From VGBK01 sp043810615 (GTDB lineage: Bacteria; Actinomycetota; Acidimicrobiia; Spongiisociales; UBA11373), in NCBI GenBank assembly GCA_043810615.1, contig JBDROA010000181.1, forward strand, positions 1 through 60,900: DNA of 60,900 nt, given 5' to 3'. Below, in pieces: positions 20,643 through 29,919 of the stretch (within the stretch, counting starts at the first letter, position 1; each line of letters starts with the position of its first letter). The position numbers were made by a program, and so were the translations under genes. The notes beneath the pieces were generated by a model. The model was not told the origin of the DNA. It ran no database searches and was given only the letters and a program-made list of their open reading frames with translations.

Positions 20643-20917
20643 GCACCGCTCACTACGACATCGCCGTGACCGCGCCGGCGGCGCGTGCCATTCGGGAGCG
20701 TCTGCCCGAGGGGGTGGCCTTTGCAGTCATCTACTTCGTCACCGGTCCCCTCCTCGACAATACGCGCCGGGTCGGCGCCCCGTTGCGGGACGAGCTCGAG
20801 GGCATCTGGAGCGCCCGGCGAGGGACCTATCGGGTCCTGTACCGCATCGACGATCTCTCAAGGGAAGTCGTCGTTCTGCGGGTCGCACATCGACGAGACG
20901 TTTACCGACCCGACTGA
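20639..20917 (+). CDS. RelE/ParE-family toxin
   Basis: A 92-residue toxin with the RelE-like core: DELEGIWSARRGTYRVLYRIDD followed by VVVLRVAHRRDVYRPD. The basic and Tyr-rich C terminus fits a ribosome-dependent mRNA interferase (family knowledge). GTG 20639 overlaps the antitoxin stop. The module sits between two identical copies of a 19-base repeat. No disruption is visible, so the pair looks functional. Confidence 0.9.
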   Translation: MSTAHYDIAVTAPAARAIRERLPEGVAFAVIYFVTGPLLDNTRRVGAPLRDELEGIWSARRGTYRVLYRIDDLSREVVVLRVAHRRDVYRPD

Positions 20918-20936
20918 CCGGCACGAGGGACACTCG

Positions 20937-20955
20937 GTCACCCTGGGGTGCTGCC
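20937..20955 (+). repeat. Direct repeat copy 2 (between RelE and Fic genes)
   Basis: Identical 19-base copy of the element at 20266-20284. It lies in the 53-base gap between the relE-like gene and the 3' end of the convergent fic gene. Confidence 0.75.
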
Positions 20956-20970
20956 CGCAAAGTACACGCC

Positions 20971-21963
20971 TCAGGTGCGGTGGTACCTCGTGGCCAGGTA
21001 CTGATCCACCCAGCTCCGGGAACTGCGCCACTGGCTATCGGGGCCCTTGGTGGCTTGGAGGCGGCCTCTTGTCGCGGCGACCCGTAGGGCGTTGTGGGTG
21101 ATCTCCTCGCTGGCGAGGGCGGCCAAAGGGACTAGTCGGGCCGGCCCGGCGACGGCGGGGACGACGAACTTGTAGAGGTTGTCGAGGATGGCGCGGGCGA
21201 TGAGTTCACCGAGAGCTCCGGGGTCTCCCTCATCGGCGCGGCGAAGCGCCCTGATGTACTTGAGACGCTGGCTCTTGTAGATGATGGCCGGCGGGTAGCC
21301 GAACCTCACCAGGATCAGGTTGAGCACCAGTCGTCCCGTTCTGCCGTTCCCGTCGAGGAAAGGGTGGATCTGTTCGAACCGGCAGTGAGAGGCGGCCATC
21401 TCCTCCGGCAGGCCCGGCGTCCGCGGTCTGAGACGGTTGACATCCTGGAGCCAAGAGGCGATCTGGACTGGCACGTCGACCCACGGCGGCGGCGTCAGGC
21501 CTCCCGCGAAGGGCTGGATGTCGTGCTCGCGGAACGACCCGGGACCTTCTCTCGGGGTGGTGTCAGGATGGGGGGCCACTTCCCAGAGGGGCTTCAAGGC
21601 AGAGCGGTGAACCTCCCTGAGTTCCGTGAGGGTGATGACCTTTCGATCGCTGCGGAGCCGCGGCGTGATCGCCTGCTGATAGACCCAGCGGGCTGCGTCG
21701 GCGTACCCCCGGACCTCCATGTACTCCTTCAACTCCTTGTCACCGACGGCCCGACCCTCAGCCAGGAGAGCCTCCACCTGCTTGAGCACCAGCGTGTTGC
21801 CCTCGATGGCCGTGGAGTGGTGGGCTTCCTCGTACCAGATTCCCGTCCAGATTCCGGAGGCTTCGTCGGGGTTGGGGAGACCGCCCATCCTGGCCCACAG
21901 TTCGGTGATCTGCGTATCAAGGCGCTGGTAGATGGCGACGCGGGGGGGACGACCTCGGGGCAC
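20971..21963 (-). CDS. Fic-domain protein (class II, putative AMP transferase)
   Basis: A 330-residue Fic protein. The catalytic loop is HPFLDGNGRTGR near residue 200. An N-terminal inhibitory helix motif, STAIEGN near residue 50, marks the self-inhibited class II architecture. Members of this family transfer AMP or another group to target proteins; the target here is unknown. GTG 21963 has AGAGGAG five bases upstream. The C-terminal ~70 residues may form a winged-helix-like region. It is convergent with the RelE module and flanked by repeat copies. Confidence 0.9.
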   Translation of the reverse strand: MPRGRPPRVAIYQRLDTQITELWARMGGLPNPDEASGIWTGIWYEEAHHSTAIEGNTLVLKQVEALLAEGRAVGDKELKEYMEVRGYADAARWVYQQAITPRLRSDRKVITLTELREVHRSALKPLWEVAPHPDTTPREGPGSFREHDIQPFAGGLTPPPWVDVPVQIASWLQDVNRLRPRTPGLPEEMAASHCRFEQIHPFLDGNGRTGRLVLNLILVRFGYPPAIIYKSQRLKYIRALRRADEGDPGALGELIARAILDNLYKFVVPAVAGPARLVPLAALASEEITHNALRVAATRGRLQATKGPDSQWRSSRSWVDQYLATRYHRT

Positions 21964-21979
21964 AGCACTCCTCTGGGTT

Positions 21980-22057
21980 GTTCGGTTCCGGCGGATCTAA
22001 TCGTACCGTACAGATTCCCTAGTTGTACGCCTCAGTCCGGTGTCAATTGAACCGAAC
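21980..22057 (-). promoter_or_regulatory. fic upstream region with inverted repeats and TTGACA
   Basis: GTTCGGTTC (21980-21988) and its perfect complement GAACCGAAC (22049-22057) bracket the region. A perfect -35 hexamer TTGACA lies on the minus strand at 22046-22041. Inside is a second short inverted pair, GTACA and TGTAC. The region is AT-rich relative to its surroundings and is likely the fic promoter/operator. No clean -10 at standard spacing is visible. Confidence 0.4.
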
Positions 22058-22079
22058 ACTTTCCGGCGGGCGTGGCCGA

Positions 22080-22094
22080 GTCACCCTGGGCTGC
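22080..22094 (+). repeat. Degenerate direct repeat copy 3 (beyond fic)
   Basis: GTCACCCTGGGCTGC matches the first 11 bases of the 19-base repeat exactly, then resumes after an apparent 3-base deletion. The match is weaker than between copies 1 and 2. Confidence 0.4.
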
Positions 22095-22172
22095 GGTGAT
22101 CATCCATGACGGACTGGGGGGGCGCCGACGTGGACCCGGGAGTGTGTCATAGCCGGGTGATATGTAGGTGGG

Positions 22173-23366
22173 GTGTGCACGGAAGGATCATCCGGAGCGG
22201 TGTGCTCGATTCTGTCGGTTCGGCCGCAGGGCCTGCTCCCTGTCGAGCTGGCCGACGGCCTGCGCCGGCTAGGGCAGCTGGCCGCTCGGGTGGAGGCCCA
22301 CCGTGCGGAGTTCATCGCCGAAGCCGAACGCCAGCAGGTAGCCCGCCAGAAAGGGTTCGGGTCGACTACCACCTGGCTGATGTCCTTGTCGGGAGATCCG
22401 GCGCCGGTGTGCCGTAGCCGGGTAGCGGTGGCCGCCGCGTTGGAGGGGATGCCGGAGACGAAAGCCGCCTTCGTCTCCGGTGAGGTGTCCGAATGCCGGG
22501 TTCGTCTGCTGGCCCAGGTGCAGGCGTTGGCGCCGGAGCAGTTCGCCCAGGATGAGGCTTGCCTGGTGGCCCAGGCAGCCACGGTGTCCTCCAAGAGGCT
22601 GCCGCAGGTGCTGGCCGCATGGAGGCGAAGCACCGATCCCGATGGCGCGGTGGTGGATGCGGAGCGGCTGCACCGGCTGCGGGCTCTGCACCTGTCGCCT
22701 GCGTGGTCTGGCATGGTGCACCTCAGCGGCGACCTGGACCCGGAGGGTGGTGAGGTGGTGCTGGCGGCCATCCGCTCCCTGGCCGAACCGGCCGCCCTGG
22801 ACCCACAGGACACCAGGATCCCGCAGCAGCGTTGGGCTGACGCTCTCGTGGAGATCTGCAGCCGCCATCAGCAGGGCGGGCAGGCAGGCTCCGGCGGTCG
22901 GCCGCAGATCACCGTCACCATCCCCTGGAACACCCTGCTCACCGGCAACGGCTTGGTCGACACCGAGGCCGGACCGATCAGCACAGAAACCGTACGCCGC
23001 CCGGCCTGCGACGCCACCATCAGCCGCATCATCCTGGATGGTGGTTCGATCCCAATCGAAGTGGGGAGGGCCCGTCGGGTCGTGTCTCCGGCCCTGCGAA
23101 GAGCGTTGGATCTTCGGGACGGGGGGTGCACCCATCGGGGATGCGACATACCCGCCCGCTGGTGCGACGCCCACCATCTCCAGCATTGGGCAGACGGCGG
23201 AAACACCGACCTCGGCAAGCCTGCCCTGCGTAGCCACACCGGACACTCAAGACCACGCTGGCGGTTCTGTCCCTGGCGTCATCCGGCACCCAGTGGTAGC
23301 GTCCGCCAGAAGGCCGAGGGTCGGGAAGGGGGGGACCCCAGCGGCTACGCCGAGACCGACAGGTGA
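22173..23366 (+). CDS. DUF222 / 13E12-repeat HNH endonuclease-like protein, degraded C terminus
   Basis: A 397-residue member of the actinobacterial DUF222-HNH family. The N-terminal part has the usual EAHRAEFIAEAERQQ and WLMSLSG segments. The HNH region reads CTHRGCDIPARWCDAHHLQHWADGGNTD, which is canonical, but the following LxxLCRRHH motif is replaced by LRSHTGH and the last ~40 residues do not fit the family. A late frameshift or sequence erosion at about 23215 is likely, so nuclease activity is doubtful. GTG 22173 follows a TAGGTGG ribosome-site candidate. Confidence 0.8.
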   Translation: MCTEGSSGAVCSILSVRPQGLLPVELADGLRRLGQLAARVEAHRAEFIAEAERQQVARQKGFGSTTTWLMSLSGDPAPVCRSRVAVAAALEGMPETKAAFVSGEVSECRVRLLAQVQALAPEQFAQDEACLVAQAATVSSKRLPQVLAAWRRSTDPDGAVVDAERLHRLRALHLSPAWSGMVHLSGDLDPEGGEVVLAAIRSLAEPAALDPQDTRIPQQRWADALVEICSRHQQGGQAGSGGRPQITVTIPWNTLLTGNGLVDTEAGPISTETVRRPACDATISRIILDGGSIPIEVGRARRVVSPALRRALDLRDGGCTHRGCDIPARWCDAHHLQHWADGGNTDLGKPALRSHTGHSRPRWRFCPWRHPAPSGSVRQKAEGREGGDPSGYAETDR

Positions 23367-23451
23367 ACTGACGGAGACTCCGCTTTGGTGAGCCTGCGAT
23401 GCGAGTTGCCGCTCGGGGAAGTCGGCAACCGGAGCAGGGAGGGTATCCAAG

Positions 23452-23832
23452 ATGGGAGTTGAGGTATCGGCTGCGCGGATCCAAGTCGAGCGATCCGGCA
23501 AACCCAGTAGGGTCGCGGCATCCGCCGTCTTCCTTGGTGCTGTGGCCCTCACGGTGTTACTGGTCTCGCCTTCAGTCTCTGCCGACGGGTCCGTGTACTG
23601 CGGGACTTACGGTCAGGGCTGGCGCGGCCAGACGGAAGGGTGGTCCCTCAACCACAACGAGTATCACTGGCATATGTTCATCTACTCCGGCGATGACCAG
23701 GTCTACATCCGGTATGGACCCGCCCGCTATACCAATCGGTACTGGGGTCCCTATCTCCAAGGCTTCTACCTGTGGGACGTTTCGTCGGCACACCTGACGA
23801 ACGAGCATGGACACTGCGGGATCCTGACATGA
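23452..23832 (+). CDS. Small secreted aromatic-rich protein, unknown
   Basis: A 126-residue protein with a signal peptide (AASAVFLGAVALTVLLVS, predicted cleavage after VSA). The mature part of about 80 residues is rich in Trp, Tyr, His and Gly. It has just two cysteines, one near each end (VYCGTYG and HGHCGILT), suggesting a closing disulfide. ATG 23452 has GGGAGGG upstream. The stop overlaps the start of a lipoprotein gene (ATGA), so the two are made together. I do not recognise a family. Confidence 0.7.
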   Translation: MGVEVSAARIQVERSGKPSRVAASAVFLGAVALTVLLVSPSVSADGSVYCGTYGQGWRGQTEGWSLNHNEYHWHMFIYSGDDQVYIRYGPARYTNRYWGPYLQGFYLWDVSSAHLTNEHGHCGILT

Positions 23833-24482
23833 TGCAGTACCCTCGCCGACATCTGATTGCGCTGGCGGCCGCGGCAGCATTAGCAGTTGCTGCCTGCTCT
23901 TCGCCCACAGCTGGTTCGGGCGCTTCGGCCGGAGTGGCGGAGGCGACCCGAGAGTATCAGGCCACTGCCGTTGGCTTCTTCGCGAAGCTCCCGCTTCCGG
24001 AACGGCCTGAGCCAGGGGACTTTGGTGAGTCAGCGGCACTTGTCGCTTCCTGCATGAAGGAGCTGGGGTTCTCAGCGTCGACAGAGACCTCGCCGGGGGC
24101 TTCGCGGACCATTTCGGTCCAGATCCAATCGCCATCCCAAGCCGACGAGCTACCTACGGCTCATGACGCCTGCCTGGCAGCCGCTACGGACGCGGGATTC
24201 CTCATGGCGGAGGACGATCCAAGGACTTGGGAAGTCCGGTACGAAGCCTGGACCGAGGTACACGAGTGTCTTTCAGCCAACGGGTTTCCTGTTGAACCTC
24301 CGCCCACCTTGGATGGGTTCGTCAGTGCGTTCGGTACGCCCACCTCCTGGCGGCCGTACTCGGCGCTCATGCGGGCAACCGTCGGAGGCGAACCCACAGC
24401 GGTCATGGTGCCGGCAGAGATACAGTTCGCGCCGGAGCTTGAGCCATTGCTGCGAGCCAGTGAGCTCTGTCCCATGCCATGA
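23829..24482 (+). CDS. Lipoprotein of unknown function
   Basis: A 217-residue lipoprotein from ATG 23829, which overlaps the upstream stop. The signal peptide ends in lipobox AVAAC, followed by SSPTAGSGASAG. The mature protein has regularly spaced cysteines in similar contexts (VASCMKELGFS, HDACLAAATDAGF, VHECLSANGFP, SELCPMP), as in other actinobacterial secreted proteins with paired Cys motifs. It may interact with the coupled small secreted protein; that is inference from coupling only. Confidence 0.75.
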   Translation: MMQYPRRHLIALAAAAALAVAACSSPTAGSGASAGVAEATREYQATAVGFFAKLPLPERPEPGDFGESAALVASCMKELGFSASTETSPGASRTISVQIQSPSQADELPTAHDACLAAATDAGFLMAEDDPRTWEVRYEAWTEVHECLSANGFPVEPPPTLDGFVSAFGTPTSWRPYSALMRATVGGEPTAVMVPAEIQFAPELEPLLRASELCPMP

Positions 24483-24708
24483 AGCCTCGATGACATCGGG
24501 AGTGGGGTTGAGCTCCTGAGCCAGGAGCATGTGGTGAGCGGATCCACGTGGGCGGCCCCGTCTGGGGTGTGACTATCAAGTGCTCAGCAACCTGCGCTTG
24601 CTGTGCCGAAGGCACCATCAGACCGCCCACCACCACCAACCCTACCCCCGACGCCAGTAGCCCAGGATCGACCGGTCGAGCCTCAGACCTCCACCGCCCG
24701 ACTCCGTC

Positions 24709-24742
24709 GGCAACGTCACCCCTCCCTTGGGGTGACGTTGCC
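24709..24742. terminator. Perfect 14-base hairpin between convergent genes
   Basis: GGCAACGTCACCCC (24709-24722) and its exact complement (24729-24742) with a 6-base loop, directly past the stop of the kinase-like gene and facing the lipoprotein gene. It probably ends transcription from both sides. There is no T-run. Confidence 0.65.
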
Positions 24743-24743
24743 C

Positions 24744-25760
24744 TCACCCGGTGAAGGTCCCCCCGTCCAGGATGGTCCGCAGGCGGCGCTCTGCTCGCTC
24801 GAAGAAGGCGGCGGTGTCGAACTCCCCGGTGGGGAAGGCGGGCATCAGGGTGACCGTGTTGGCCAGCACGAGCGCCCGGCCGGCGATGAAGGTGTCCAGT
24901 TCCCCCGGCTCCGTCTCCGGCCAGGGAGCCACCTGCTCGTAGCCGCGACGGAACCCGGCGAGCGCTTCGGGGAAGTCGGGCCGGTGGTACAGGTAGTAGA
25001 AGGCTGTGGCGACGTCCTGGATGGGCCAGCCCCACATGAGGTCCTCGAAGTCGATGGCGGCGAGGTGCCCCCGGTGGACCAGCACGTTCCACACGTGGAA
25101 GTCGCCGTGGAGGAGGCGCATCGGCCCGCCGGCCTCCAACCGGGCGATGGCCCGCTCCACTCGATCCGCCACCCGAAGGAAGAGGGCCCGCCGCTCCGGG
25201 GGCAGCAGCGGGGTGGGCCCGGCGGCGAACAGCACCTCGGGTTCCTGAAAGGGAAAGACCCGGTCGTAGCGGGGCAGCGGGGGGTTGCCGGGGGGTTGGA
25301 AGCCGGCGGCATGCCCGTGCAGTTGGGCGGCGAGGCGGCCGTAGGCCTCCACGTGGGGCGGGGTGAGGCGCTCCTCGAGCAGGCGGCCGGGAAGCCACCG
25401 GAACACCACCACCAGGCGCTCGCCCTCGATGCCCGGCATGGTCAGCGGGGTGACGAGGCGCCCGCGGTGGTCGGGCACCGGTTCGGGCACGGTGAAGCCG
25501 GAGGCGCGCAGCGCGGCCAGCCAGGCGGCCTCGGCCTCGGTTTCGCCGCGGGAGTGGGCGACGGGGCCGTGGACCCCGATGCGCACGACGAAGCGGGCGC
25601 CGTCGGCCGCCCGCGCCTGGAACAGGGTGTTGGTGTCGTCGCCCAGGAAGCGGAGGGAGCATTCGCCGAGGTTTCGAGCCGCCAGCGCGGCTCGAGCCAT
25701 CAGGCGGAGGCGCCGGGCCCGGCCTCGCCGGGTGAGGTCGGGGAACGGCCGGGCCGCCAC
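24744..25760 (-). CDS. Aminoglycoside phosphotransferase/kinase-fold protein
   Basis: A 338-residue APH-fold kinase. The Brenner motif is LLHGDFHVWNVLV and the metal-binding motif is AIDFEDLMWG. Similar proteins phosphorylate small molecules or proteins (SrkA/YihE-like, homoserine-kinase-like); the substrate here is unknown. GTG 25760 lies 8 bases after the oppF stop; ATG at MARAALAARN is an alternative. Its place as the last gene of the opp operon suggests co-expression with peptide import, with no proof of a linked function. Confidence 0.8.
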   Translation of the reverse strand: MAARPFPDLTRRGRARRLRLMARAALAARNLGECSLRFLGDDTNTLFQARAADGARFVVRIGVHGPVAHSRGETEAEAAWLAALRASGFTVPEPVPDHRGRLVTPLTMPGIEGERLVVVFRWLPGRLLEERLTPPHVEAYGRLAAQLHGHAAGFQPPGNPPLPRYDRVFPFQEPEVLFAAGPTPLLPPERRALFLRVADRVERAIARLEAGGPMRLLHGDFHVWNVLVHRGHLAAIDFEDLMWGWPIQDVATAFYYLYHRPDFPEALAGFRRGYEQVAPWPETEPGELDTFIAGRALVLANTVTLMPAFPTGEFDTAAFFERAERRLRTILDGGTFTG

Positions 25761-25768
25761 CGGGCTGC

Positions 25769-26787
<1,019 letters not shown>

Positions 26788-26791
<4 letters not shown>

Positions 26792-27783
26792 AGCGCCTCC
26801 TGGAACAACCAGCATCGCACCTTGTGGCCCGGCTCGGTTTCGATCAGGTCGGGCTCGGTGACCGTGCAGATCTCCAGGCCCTTCTCCTCGCGGGCCCGGC
26901 AGCGCGAGGCGAAGCGGCATCCCGCCGGCAGGTCGATGAGGTTGGGCACCCGGCCGGGGATGACGTCGAGCCACTCCTTGCGGGTGCCGATGATGGGGAT
27001 GGACCCGATGAGGCCCACGGTGTAGGGGTGCTGCGGCCGGGCGAACAGGTTCTCGGTGGAGGCCTCCTCGACGATGCGCCCGGCGTACATGACCGCCACC
27101 CGGTCGGCCATCTCGGCCACGATGCCCAGGTCGTGGGTGATGAGGAGGATGGCCATCCCCATGTCGGCCCGGAGTTGGCGCATGAGGTCGAGGATCTGGG
27201 CCTGGATGGTGACGTCGAGGGCGGTGGTGGGCTCGTCGGCGATGAGCAGCTCCGGCCCGGCGGCGAGGGCCATGGCGATCATCACCCGCTGGGCCATGCC
27301 TCCCGACAGCTCGTGGGGGTAGGACTTGGCCCGGCGCGCCGGGTCGGAGATCCCCACCCGGGCCAGCATCTCGACCGCCTTCTCCTCGCCCACCTTGTGC
27401 TTGAGGCCCTGGTGGACCTCGTAGACCTCGGCGATCTGGAAGCCGGCGGTGTACACAGGGTTCAGCGACGACACCGGCTGCTGGAAGATCATCGAGATGC
27501 GATCGCCGCGGATGGCCCGCATGTCGGCCATGCTCTTGGCGAGCAGGTCGTCGTCGTGGAAGCGAATCTGCCCCGAGACGACCTTCCCCGGATCGGCGAC
27601 CAGGCGGAGGATGGAGAGCGAGGTCACGCTCTTGCCGCATCCCGACTCGCCCACCAGGCCCAGGATCTCGCCGCGGTCGATCTTCAGGTCCACCCCGTCC
27701 ACCGCCTTTACCACCCCGTCGCGGGTGAAGTAGTAGGTGGAGAGGCCGGTGAGCTCGAGGAGGGGGGCGCCGTTGTCGCTCAT
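26788..27783 (-). CDS. oppD: Oligopeptide/dipeptide ABC transporter ATPase (OppD-like)
   Basis: First ATPase of the peptide importer, 331 residues from ATG 27783 (ATGA overlap with oppC). Walker A is GESGCGKSV, the signature is LSGGMAQR, Walker B is LLIADEPTTALD and the switch is ITHDLGIVAE. The C-terminal Cys motif is GCRFASRCR...CTV. Together with OppF it forms the ATPase heterodimer under the OppB/OppC channel. Confidence 0.93.
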
Positions 27784-28778
27784 CGGTTCAGCCTGGGGTC
27801 GAGGGCGTCGCGCAGGCCGTCGCCGAGGAGGTTGAAGGCCAGGACGTTCCACATGATGGCCAGCCCGGGGAAGAACACGAGGTGAGGGGCGGTGAAGACC
27901 TGGTTGCGCTCGGCGGCCAGCATCGACCCCCACTCGGCGGTGGGGGGCCGCACCCCGAGGCCCAGGAAGGAGAGGGCGGCGATCTCGAGCACGGCGGTGG
28001 CGACGCCCAGGGTGGCCTGTACCACCAGGGGGGTCAGGGAGTTGGGGAGGATGCGGTTCCAGATGATTCGGGCGGTGGAAACGCCCAGGGCCCGGTCGGC
28101 GGCCACGTAGTCGTTCTCCCGGACGGTGAGCACCGCCGAGCGCACGACGCGGGCGTAGGCAGGGATGGTGACCACGGAAATGGCCAGCATGGCGTTGATG
28201 AGCCCCTGGCCCATGACCGTGATGATGGCGATGGCCAGGAGCAGCGAGGGGAACGCCAGCAGCACGTCCATGATGCGCATGATCAAGTTGTCGATGCGGC
28301 CCCCGAAGAAGCCCGACAGCAAGCCGAGCAGGGTGCCGGCGGCCACGGCGACTGCCACCGCCCCGACGCCGGCAAGCAGGGAGACTCGGGCCCCGAAGAG
28401 GAGACGGCTGAACTCGTCACGGCCGTTCCCATCGGTGCCCAGGATGTGCTGCGGCTGCGAGGAATCACAGCCGAAGAGGTGGATGCAAGGCGCCGACCGC
28501 ACCGGGATCCCCTGGTCGATGCCGACGGTCTCCGTGGGGGAGAAGGGGGCGATGAGCGGGGCGAAGATGGCGACGAGTAGGAGCACGCTGAGCATCACGA
28601 GGCCGATGACCGCCGAGCGCTTGTGGAGCAGTTCTCGGAAGGCAGTGGCCCACAGGCCCCGGGTCTCGGGGAGGCGGGCCGTCTCGCCGCGCTGGTCGGC
28701 CCGTTCCGGCGCGGCGCCCGCGGGGAAGGGCCCTTCGGGATGGAAGGGATCGGGCACGAGGTCGCCGGGGCCGCTCAC
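27780..28778 (-). CDS. oppC: Oligopeptide/dipeptide ABC transporter permease (OppC-like)
   Basis: Channel subunit, 332 residues from GTG 28778 (GTGA overlap with oppB). A Pro-rich cytoplasmic N terminus precedes the first helix (VIGLVMLSVLLLVAIFAPLIA). The periplasmic part holds HILGTDGNGRDEFSRLLFG, the OppC/DppC signature, and the coupling loop is ENDYVAADRALGVSTARIIWNRILPNS. About six membrane helices are visible. Confidence 0.93.
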   Translation of the reverse strand: MSGPGDLVPDPFHPEGPFPAGAAPERADQRGETARLPETRGLWATAFRELLHKRSAVIGLVMLSVLLLVAIFAPLIAPFSPTETVGIDQGIPVRSAPCIHLFGCDSSQPQHILGTDGNGRDEFSRLLFGARVSLLAGVGAVAVAVAAGTLLGLLSGFFGGRIDNLIMRIMDVLLAFPSLLLAIAIITVMGQGLINAMLAISVVTIPAYARVVRSAVLTVRENDYVAADRALGVSTARIIWNRILPNSLTPLVVQATLGVATAVLEIAALSFLGLGVRPPTAEWGSMLAAERNQVFTAPHLVFFPGLAIMWNVLAFNLLGDGLRDALDPRLNR

Positions 28779-29836
28779 GTGATCCTCACCTTGGGGTTCA
28801 GGTAGGTGTAGAGGAGGTCCACCACCATGTTCACCAGCACGAAGCCGACGGCCACGACCAGAGTGAAGCCCTGGACCACGGCGTAGTCGCGCGACTGGAT
28901 GGCATCGAAGAGGCTCTTGCCCACCCCGGAGAGGCCGAAGATGGTTTCGGTGAGGATGGCCCCGCCGAGAAGGGTCCCCAGCGACAGGCCGATGACGGTG
29001 ACCACCGGCAGCATGGCGTTGCGCAGGGCGTGGCGGACGACCACCCGCTTCTCGGGGAGGCCCTTCGCCCGGGCGGTGCGCACGTAGTCGAGGCTGAGCA
29101 CGTCGAGCAGGGAGGACCGGGTCATGCGGGCGATAACCGCCATGGGGATGGTGCCCAGGGCGATGGCCGGCAGGATCAAGTGCCCGGCGGCGCTGCGGAA
29201 GGCGGTCCAGTTGGCGCTGAGCAGCGCGTTGAACACGTTCATGTTCGAGACGAACTCGAAGATGCCCCACGGCGGCAGGCCCCAGGACTGGTAGAACGGG
29301 GCGGGGATCAGGCCGGCGTCCAGGGACCCCGACGGGGGTAACGATAAGAAGGTGTCCCGCAACAGCACGGCGAAGAGGTACTGGAGCATCAGGCCGAGCC
29401 AGAAGACCGGCATCGACACTCCGACGTTGGCCCCCACCATGGTGGCCACGTCGGCCGCCGAGTTGTGCTTATAGCCCGAGATGATCCCCAGGGGAACCCC
29501 CAACAGCACCGCCACGGTGAGGGCGGCCATCGACAACTCGATGGTGACCGGGAGGCGCTCTACGAGCATGGTGGTGACGGGGCGGCCGTAGCGGAACGAC
29601 TCGCCGAGGTCGCCGGTGAAGACGTCCCTGACGTAGATCCCGAACTGCACATGGAAGGGCTTGTTGAGGCCCTTGCGTTCCATGAAGGCGTCGCAGATCT
29701 GATCGGTGGCCCGCTCGCCCAACACCGCCCGGCAGGGGTCGCCGGGGATGACCCGCGCCAGCAGGAATGTCACGAAGAGGATCCCGAGGAGCACCGGGAT
29801 CGAATAGAGGAAGCGGCGGGCGACGAAGCGGGCCAT
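28775..29836 (-). CDS. oppB: Oligopeptide/dipeptide ABC transporter permease (OppB-like)
   Basis: Channel subunit, 353 residues. The first helix (RFLYSIPVLLGILFVTFLL) and IPGDPCR match the OppB family, followed by GLNKPFHVQFGIYV. The coupling loop is LDYVRTARAKGLPEKRVVVRHALRNAMLPV. ATG 29836 has no good ribosome site. A perfect hairpin lies between this gene and oppA. Confidence 0.93.
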   Translation of the reverse strand: MARFVARRFLYSIPVLLGILFVTFLLARVIPGDPCRAVLGERATDQICDAFMERKGLNKPFHVQFGIYVRDVFTGDLGESFRYGRPVTTMLVERLPVTIELSMAALTVAVLLGVPLGIISGYKHNSAADVATMVGANVGVSMPVFWLGLMLQYLFAVLLRDTFLSLPPSGSLDAGLIPAPFYQSWGLPPWGIFEFVSNMNVFNALLSANWTAFRSAAGHLILPAIALGTIPMAVIARMTRSSLLDVLSLDYVRTARAKGLPEKRVVVRHALRNAMLPVVTVIGLSLGTLLGGAILTETIFGLSGVGKSLFDAIQSRDYAVVQGFTLVVAVGFVLVNMVVDLLYTYLNPKVRIT

Positions 29837-29863
29837 TGGGGAGCCAATCTACTGCGACAAGCA

Positions 29864-29893
29864 GTGGGGGGCGCCCCGAGGGGCGCCCCCCAC
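29864..29893 (-). promoter_or_regulatory. Perfect 14-base hairpin between oppA and oppB
   Basis: GTGGGGGGCGCCCC (29864-29877) and its exact complement (29880-29893) are separated by two bases. It lacks a downstream T-run in the oppA-to-oppB direction. It more likely partly attenuates or stabilises the oppA message than ends the operon, which would let oppA be made in excess of the channel genes (inference). Confidence 0.5.
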
Positions 29894-29919
29894 CAATTGG
29901 CGGGTCTGAGACGGTGGCT

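Noticed and set aside
29864..29893. Hairpin between oppA and oppB as an operon-ending terminator
   Set aside because: It has no T-run, and oppB-F continue on the same strand without another evident promoter; partial attenuation or RNA stabilisation fits better.
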